A program made the position numbers and the translations under genes. Shown one piece after another: positions 57,444-64,000 of a DNA stretch of 64,000 nucleotides. The stretch's first letter is position 1. Every line of letters begins with the position of its first letter. The notes under the pieces were generated by a model. It searched no databases. It was not told the DNA's origin and saw nothing but the letters and a program-made list of their open reading frames with translations. The stretch covers positions 1,860,001 to 1,924,000 of the forward strand of contig VCCP01000008.1 of the NCBI GenBank assembly GCA_005765155.1. Direction: 5' to 3'. Source of the DNA: Zelopaecilomyces penicillatus (lineage: Eukaryota > Ascomycota > Sordariomycetes > Hypocreales > Pseudodiploosporaceae).

Positions 57444-59079
57444 TCTATTCAAAAGCAATGCCTTTTCCACCAAGTAACCCAGATGGCAACAACTCTACTG
57501 CCATCTATCCATCTATCTCAAACGTCACTGCACAGCCATACCAGAAGTTCTACTGCGCCGTGCGGCGCCCCCGTCAGCACAACCCCACACGCGCGTGCTC
57601 GCCAGTCGAGAGTAGAAGGCGAAAGAGGAAGGTTCATGGGGTGGACAGGCTTGCAGATTGGACGGAAAATTCTGAGACAATCTCTAGGCTTACTCCGAAC
57701 CTGGACCACCACGCTTGTGAATGCGGAGTACATCACTGCCCTGATTGATGGGCTAACGTCTTATTGCTCCCTCTAGTGTTACATACAAAAAAGATAGTGC
57801 GTGTCCAAGTGGGGGGCTGCAGTATGGGATGCCTGATACTACGTCGACTACCTTACATACGTGGATATAACTTTCATGGAGCATCCGGGGATTATCATTC
57901 AGTTGCTGCACCCCGCCGATGCGGGAGTCTGCCGAGGTGGCGTAGGTTGCATTCAAAACAACAAACATGTTGGTGAGACGGCCATCCCAAGGTTGTTGGT
58001 TGGTCGGTGGGTGGAGATCTACAACGTGCATCAGGCACGTGGAGCGGTAGAGGCTTTACAGACGACATCATCAAAAGGTAATCTTGTATGCGGGGAAGAT
58101 CCAAGAGCACGCTGACAGCATTTTGAAGCTTTGGGAGTTCATCAGACGGTATCCCACGGTTCCCACCGTCAAAAAAGGGACAGCCCCCGATGAAGAAGGG
58201 ATCTTTCGGGTGGCAAGACAGTCTTCTAGATCGTCAGCCGGTATCCCACCACCAATGCACGCGCGATCGAAAGTCTCAAGGCTACTCCGTCTCGCTGTCA
58301 AAAATTACCAGAATAGGAAGTCTCAAGTATTCGGTTCTCGGTTTTCTAGAAGTATTTCCTTTTTTTTTCTGGGGGCAAATACATAGTCTAGACGTCAGAA
58401 TTAAGTTCAAGAAAGAGGGCTCTGATGACGACAAAAACGACTGATAACAGGGATCGGGATTATCATTATTTGGCGTATTCCAAGTATTAGAAAACAGCAG
58501 TTCTTCTACTGTGCTAGAGTTGATGTCGGGGACGGCTTGGGGCTGCATATCTAGCATGGATTTTCTAGGGACGATTTAGATGGAAAAAAAAGAGGCGGGC
58601 TTGGATTGTGTAGGTGGTGTGGATTTCAGGCACGGCTTGGATGGCAGATGGCGCTTGGATTGGGTTGCCACCCAAGGCAGCAGGCTAGAAGCTTGGCGTA
58701 GAAGAGCTTTTGGAGAACATCTTGCAATTAGGCTCGATGCACTGGGAAGCAGAGTGAAGAACAAGTAGAACAACCACATCCTGCCGTTGAGGTGTGCGAG
58801 TCCGCTTACAAGAATTATAGCAGAATATGTTTTTTTTTTTCAAGACTGAACACTAAGCACCAAAAAGGATGGTAAGCCAGCTAAGCTACCTTTACTCCAC
58901 GGCTTTTTGTTGGCACTGTGAAGTGTTCGTGCTCTATTCATTGGATACTAGAGTGGCGAGGCGATGTCGGCCAAGTCGTGGATTATCGGCTCGTCAAAGT
59001 GGATCAGAACGTGGCACTCAAATAAGCCTTAGAAAATAAAAATATTAAAAAGGGAGGAGAATGATGGGCGATGTCTAGT

Positions 59080-59122
59080 GCTCACTGTGTATTGCTCACT
59101 GCTCCATAACGGCACAGTGAGC
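59080..59122. repeat. 10-bp perfect inverted repeat
   Basis: Arms GCTCACTGTG (59080..59089) and CACAGTGAGC (59113..59122) are separated by 23 nt. A further copy of the word TTGCTCACTG lies inside the loop. Confidence 0.8.
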
Positions 59123-60271
59123 CTCCGAAATGCATGACTTGAACATAACCCCAGGATTTACACGAATAACTAAAAGTTAATTGGGACTGTCACGCTGATT
59201 TCTAATCGAGTATCAAGCGGTTTTGTGACTGGGGTGGTAGCTTAGGTGGATAGGTTGCTGGCATACTACGTAGAACGGTATTCTTAGGCGGTGGGAATCG
59301 TTCTGGAAGACATTGGATAACACGCAGGATCAGGTCAATGACCTGCAACATAAACACAGTCTATTGTCTACGTCATATAGAGTGGTTTGGTCAGATGACT
59401 GGACTGGCATGTTGGCTCCGTCGAAGCCGTCTGTCCATTTTGCTTCTTCCAATATAGCCTTATATACGCCCTTCTTTCATACTCATTCCTACATACAGCT
59501 GATCAGTTCACCATATATGCTTTCTCCATGTCAACTTGCAACACCTCTGTAATTCTCCGCCACGCCCGTCGCCAGATGAAACGCGAAAGCTCTTTACACA
59601 GAGTATATACGATGTGTCCAATAGCGTTACTCAGCGTCACTGAATAATTCTCAGGGCGCAGCCTTTTCTTACGGCCTGAGTCATCCGTGACAAATATTGC
59701 GAGATAGGCGAATTGGGGTAGATTCCCGTCGAGGTTTTCCGGACTGACTATTGGATGTGGACTACTATCTCAGCAGATGTTTGTCACTTGAACATCCAGC
59801 CACGGTCATCTACTTCTCGATAGCCTCAGCTTTTAGTGGAAGTGGATGCTACTGGGTTTGTTTTTTGGGTTTATACGGGATCTTTATCCCAGAGTCGAAA
59901 GCACGGCTGGGAACGGCTTGACCTTCTTACCCACTGACTTGGCCGCCTTCTAGATCAAAGTGTGCCATCAACTTTGGGCATCCGCTACTCAACTTTTGGA
60001 TCATCATTGCTATGACACCGTCAAATCAATTCAAAAATGGCACGATGTGCCGGCATGTCTTCTTGCAACTCCCCTTTCGAATTACAATCTAAAAGTTTCA
60101 TGGCCTTTGTACCACCAAGAAGCCAGGAAAATAACGTTACAGAATAGAGCATTGAGCACGATGAAACTCATTGCATGCCGATGTTGCATGGACATGAAAG
60201 AAACGCCACAACTTCCAGTGTTTCTCAAGCAATACGCCCTTAAACTCTCCTAGTCAACATGCACAGATGCT

Positions 60272-60318
60272 CATGCCGTCAGAGTTCGGCAACGGATATT
60301 GAGTGTTCTGACGGCATG
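60272..60318. repeat. 12-bp perfect inverted repeat (hairpin)
   Basis: Arms CATGCCGTCAGA (60272..60283) and TCTGACGGCATG (60307..60318) enclose a 23-nt loop. Function unknown. Confidence 0.85.
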
Positions 60319-61847
60319 GAGATCGCTTCACTAGCTCAAGCCTACGTGGTATTTAATGGGGATGCAAGCACAGGAGACTAACGAGAAAAGCATTACAATA
60401 CGCCACAGTCTCAAACGCAATGGGACGGCGTTTGAGCATAATTACCGACGGGATGTCTTGCATTGGTCCAGGCACTCTTTACACATCTCAACAACTTTTG
60501 TGAAGGAGAAGCAACGAAGAATTGCGACATGGGTCAAACTTTTTCTTTCCATTTATCACTTTTATTCTGTGATATGTTTCTAGGAGACAGGGAGGGGCGA
60601 AACTTTTCCTGTGTTGACAATCCAGACCTTTCTCATCATGACGTAGACCTATTGCTGGTGGTACACTGCGTTGAAGCCAGACTGACATGGTTTTAGTGTG
60701 GTACTTATGCCATGGCTACAGTGAGTCTTTCAGTTGGGTCGGCTCAATCCTGAGCGGGTCTTCAGTTGAGTCAACTCAACCCAATCGTGTTCTGTTTCAG
60801 ACATTTTAGTTTCTGAATGCAACTACTACAGATTCATTATCAGAATGACGCAGAGTGGGCTGTAAGCCTGGATTGACTTAATAGCATACGTATTCATCAA
60901 CAAACCGGTCAAGTCGGCAACGAGGGGCATCGGCTGCTGAAGCCATCGAATGCAAGGGGTTTTTTTTGGAGTAGCACATGGTTGGCAGTCATCCGACAGA
61001 ATCGACAGCGAAGTGCGCCTGCTCACCATGAAGCAGCTGGAGACGAGAGACTGAGGAGGAAGAAATGATTGTGCTTATTCGCAAGCACAAGTATAACCCA
61101 TGTTCACCAGCCGAAAATGGCGGCAAGAAATGGACGATTGCGGAAGCCCGGAAATGGTGGTAACAGATGGGGGTACGCGTCCATCGCGCCCATATTTAGC
61201 GCTCTAATGCGCTACTTCAAAGTTTGAAGCAGCACATTTGATTATTTATTGGAAACAACAACATGAAAAATGGTATTAATAAATAAACAAGTCATGGGCT
61301 GCATTGAGTTATATACAACTATTCGATACAATGAAGTTCAGCTTCAGTGTCCGGACTTGTAATGAAGAAAATGAAACTTAGTGGGACTGTGGACAGTGGA
61401 AGTAACGCCTTGAAGTACTTGTTTGACAGGATACCCCAACTTCCATCGGAGTTGCGCCTGTTCTGTGCCACATGCTGATTGCTGTGTGGCTAGAACAGCG
61501 GATAACAGTAGCATGAGCTAAAATGTCTCACTTGAATTAGGTGAGGGTTTACGGTACTATTTTGCATCCTTTTTACTAGTGATAGACTGAAGCTAAAGGA
61601 TGCACTCACCGCCGTTACCTGTTTCGTTGCTCTTTTAAAATAAAATTCAGTAAAAACATCCTTAACTATATCAGCTAGTCTCTTCGCTGCTGTCTTATCA
61701 ATACATCAATTCTTTTTAATTTAATCTACTATAAGTACATAACCCGGTACGTATGAGGTCCCTTGCTCTTTCTATATTTCTCTGTTATTGTACTCATCAT
61801 AGGGCAGATTTTACACCAAATACTTGAAAAAATTCTAAACCGTCAGC

Positions 61848-62117
61848 ATGGTTACTCTCAACAGATTCTACACAATCTTCTTAGCTGCTATTTCAAGCGT
61901 AGCAATTGCGGACTTGGAACCGTGTGCATGTGGGAAGCACGTGGGATCGTTTTGTTACCATCGAGCGGTTGATGGTTCAGAACTTTTGAGCGGCGAGTGC
62001 GAGACAGACGCCCTTTACAGTTGCCAAACTGTAAATGGTACTCCTGAGATCAAGGCATATTGCACAGATTATTATAATAGGGCTGTATTTGGGAAGGATA
62101 GATGTGCGTTAGGATAG
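61848..62117 (+). CDS. Small secreted cysteine-rich protein
   Basis: A single exon of 89 aa. Signal peptide MVTLNRFYTIFLAAISSVAIA. The 67-residue mature part has seven Cys: 26, 28, 36, 51, 59, 72, 86. The spacing is C-x-C ... C ... C ... C ... C ... C. An odd number suggests one free or a partner-bound Cys, or a missed extra exon. I do not recognise the family. Size, signal and Cys content fit the effector-like small secreted proteins common in fungi that interact with hosts or competitors. The ATG at 61848 is preceded by an AT-rich leader, and the stop at 62117 is supported by a clean frame. Confidence 0.65.
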   Translation: MVTLNRFYTIFLAAISSVAIADLEPCACGKHVGSFCYHRAVDGSELLSGECETDALYSCQTVNGTPEIKAYCTDYYNRAVFGKDRCALG

Positions 62118-64000
62118 AACTATTTCAAGTAGTCTTTATAGAACCGCCCTTCCAAGGATACCTCAACAGGTTCAAGAAGGCCATAATAAAAAAGTGGAGA
62201 TTTCTAGTTACAACTTCTTGCGTTATTTCTGATCAAGTTGGCTACGGGATCCAGAAACGAGGGATGACGTCGCCAAGATAGCGATCGAGCTCAGTGCTGT
62301 CGCGCCGTTTCATCTTCAGTAGCTGTTAACGGGACTGAACCTCCCCTTGAACAAACCCCTGCAATTGGCTGGCCAGCCAAGCTGCTATAGAGAACATATT
62401 ACTGAAAGTGGTGCCAGGCAGCTACGGAAAGTGTATTCGAATATATGACTGATGGGTTGATATCAGACGTTTGCCAAATAAACGATGCTATGTGGATAAC
62501 ATACGTCGGAGCCATGTAGCCAAACTCTAACGCTCTAACATCTACCGGAAACCCGGCATGCACAATGACAAAATCAAGATAACATAAATATATCGCACTA
62601 TACAGAATATACAATCAAACCTACACAAGTAACTTTAACTTGATATGTTTACACCAAGCCTACCAATACCAAATTTTACCAAAAGAAAGTCACATACTGC
62701 AGGGTAGGTGCAAAGCCACAATCGGCGTTCAGCGACCACAGCCACAACAGCAAGCCAGCTTTTTCTTCCCCGGCCTCTTGGCAAGCACAAAGCCCATCAT
62801 ATATTCCAGGTATGCCTATTGCGGATATGGCTAATGATGATAAACAAATACAGAGGTAGCTAGCCCTTTGTAGAACCTGCTAATTCGGCACTCGGATGTG
62901 TTTGTAAATATCCCCGCTAGGTATCGCGTCACTCACACACACACACACACACACACACAAAATATTGGCAACCCGTTTCAAAGCCCACTTTCGGGAGGGG
63001 ATCGCCCGGCCGGTTAGATGCTACAGTTTAAATGAACAATTGGTCTTTTCAATCCCTGAGTGGATTCAAGGGATGTGAGACTGTGTAGGTTCTTCATACA
63101 CCAAGTGTTATGGGCTTTTCTCATTATTAGCCCGAGCGTAGGGATTGAACACACACACACACAAAACTGACACTCCTCTAGGAATGTTTCGCCGTTCTTT
63201 GTTGTTTCCTGCAGGAAAAAATTCCTCACAAGCGCCCTTGGAAGGGACGCCCGTCATGCAACTGACATCTGCAATTTCCATGCACCAACCCCGCGCTAAT
63301 CAAGGATGGGTGTGGTTCAGCCAGGCCGGGTTCCTGACCTGACGTTGCTCAGGGTCTTCCAGATAGACAGCAGCGAAGTCCTTCTTCTTATTAATTGGAT
63401 TCGCTCATTCGCTGCAGGGTGCCATGACCGCTGATCAATCGCGGGGCATTTCTAAAGTCTCCATTGACCCCTTGGACTCACAAGTCCATGCCATGGACAA
63501 AAAACAAACAGGCACCGATTTGTAGCATTCCCTGTCGCGTGCTCCTTAGTTGCCGGCCTCTGCAAAAATCTTGGCACAGAGTTTGCAGCCGTGTGAGCGG
63601 TGTCGCCGGTTTCAGAAGGGATGGCGAATCTTTGCTGCTGTCAGACTGTGTGATGGCGACATCTCGGCCGTCGAGTGGCTCATCCCGCACTAGGGCGGTA
63701 AACATGCTTTACGAGTGGCTTGCTGCCGGCCCATACTTGGCTGCTGCTTGGCCCTTACCCACATGAATATGTTCAGTCATGTCAGTTCCCCAGAGTATTT
63801 CGTGATCGCCCCAGATTATTTCGCAAACCAGTGTACCCCATCCGTCGTTTGGCGCGGCAGTGATCTTCGTAGGGGGCGGTGTGTGCATCTGTGCGTGACT
63901 GACTTTATAAAGGCCCATCATGGACTTCCACTTCGTTGTCCCATCTCTTCTGTTTGCCATAAATCACCAGTTTCTCGCATTCCCTCGCCCAATACTCTCA
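62118..64000. other. Right-end intergenic region
   Basis: No supported gene. A (AC)n tract is at 62934..62959 and a shorter AC tract at 63150-63164. Short open frames lack any family. The region may carry the promoter of a gene outside the window. Confidence 0.5.
62934..62959 (+). repeat. (AC)n microsatellite
   Basis: Thirteen contiguous CA dinucleotides (26 nt). Confidence 0.85.

Larger units (their letters stand above)
57293..61847. other. Intergenic region with decayed coding traces
   Basis: No intact gene in 4.5 kb. The minus strand between about 57.75 and 58.8 kb shows short coding-like segments in changing frames (see findings), possibly a degraded gene. Two hairpin-forming inverted repeats occur at 59080..59122 and 60272..60318, and an imperfect direct repeat of ~38 nt lies at 60725-60785. 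The remainder is AT-rich. Confidence 0.45.

Noticed and set aside
1..64000. tRNA, rRNA, CRISPR array, intact transposon
   Set aside because: I looked for tRNA B-box-like TTCGA words in a cloverleaf context, regularly spaced direct repeats, and reverse-transcriptase or transposase motifs, and found none. A tRNAscan-type search would be needed to exclude a tRNA firmly.

Overview
This is a window of nuclear DNA from a filamentous ascomycete, most likely a member of the Sordariomycetes and plausibly the Hypocreales. The genes are broken by short (52-138 nt) introns with GT...AG ends and CTAAC-like branch points. Intergenic DNA is long and full of homopolymer tracts. Secreted proteins such as GH75 chitosanase, fungal-type phospholipase A2, a KP4-like protein and tyrosinase are typical of these fungi. 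The order-level placement is an inference. I found no rRNA, tRNA, CRISPR array or intact transposon.

Left part (1-33 kb): conserved housekeeping and regulatory genes in gene-poor DNA. A PHO80-type cyclin (1.3-3.0 kb, +) is followed by 8 kb without a convincing gene. Next come an acetoacetate-decarboxylase-like protein (11.1-12.3 kb, +), a secreted tyrosinase (14.6-16.8 kb, -), the small GTPase ARL8 (21.4-22.3 kb, -; it contains a 20-nt exon), the RNA polymerase I subunit RPA135 (27.0-30.8 kb, +) and an SRPK-like kinase (31.2-32.8 kb, -).

Right part (34-62 kb): mostly secreted or accessory proteins. In order: a GH105-type hydrolase (+), a GH17-type glucanase (-), an NAPE-PLD-like metallo-hydrolase with two tiny exons (+), an NAD(P)-binding reductase/epimerase (-), a 99-residue secreted precursor with Kex2 sites and three degenerate repeats (+), a zinc metallopeptidase fused to three H-type lectin domains (-), a Gly/Asn-rich secreted protein (+), a KP4-like secreted protein (+), a beta-propeller pseudogene with two nonsense codons (+), phospholipase A2 (+), GH75 chitosanase (-) and a small cysteine-rich secreted protein (+).

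How they fit together: the left half serves phosphate signalling, lysosome/vacuole trafficking, rRNA synthesis and splicing-type kinase functions. The right half looks like an interaction or nutrition toolkit that attacks cell walls, membranes and glycoproteins. The most interesting item is the Kex2-type repeat precursor at 44.1 kb, a candidate secreted-peptide or ribosomal-peptide precursor. The metzincin with three lectin domains lies immediately downstream of it in convergent orientation. Exon coordinates are inferred by eye from splice consensus and protein-family continuity; no alignment or transcript data were available.
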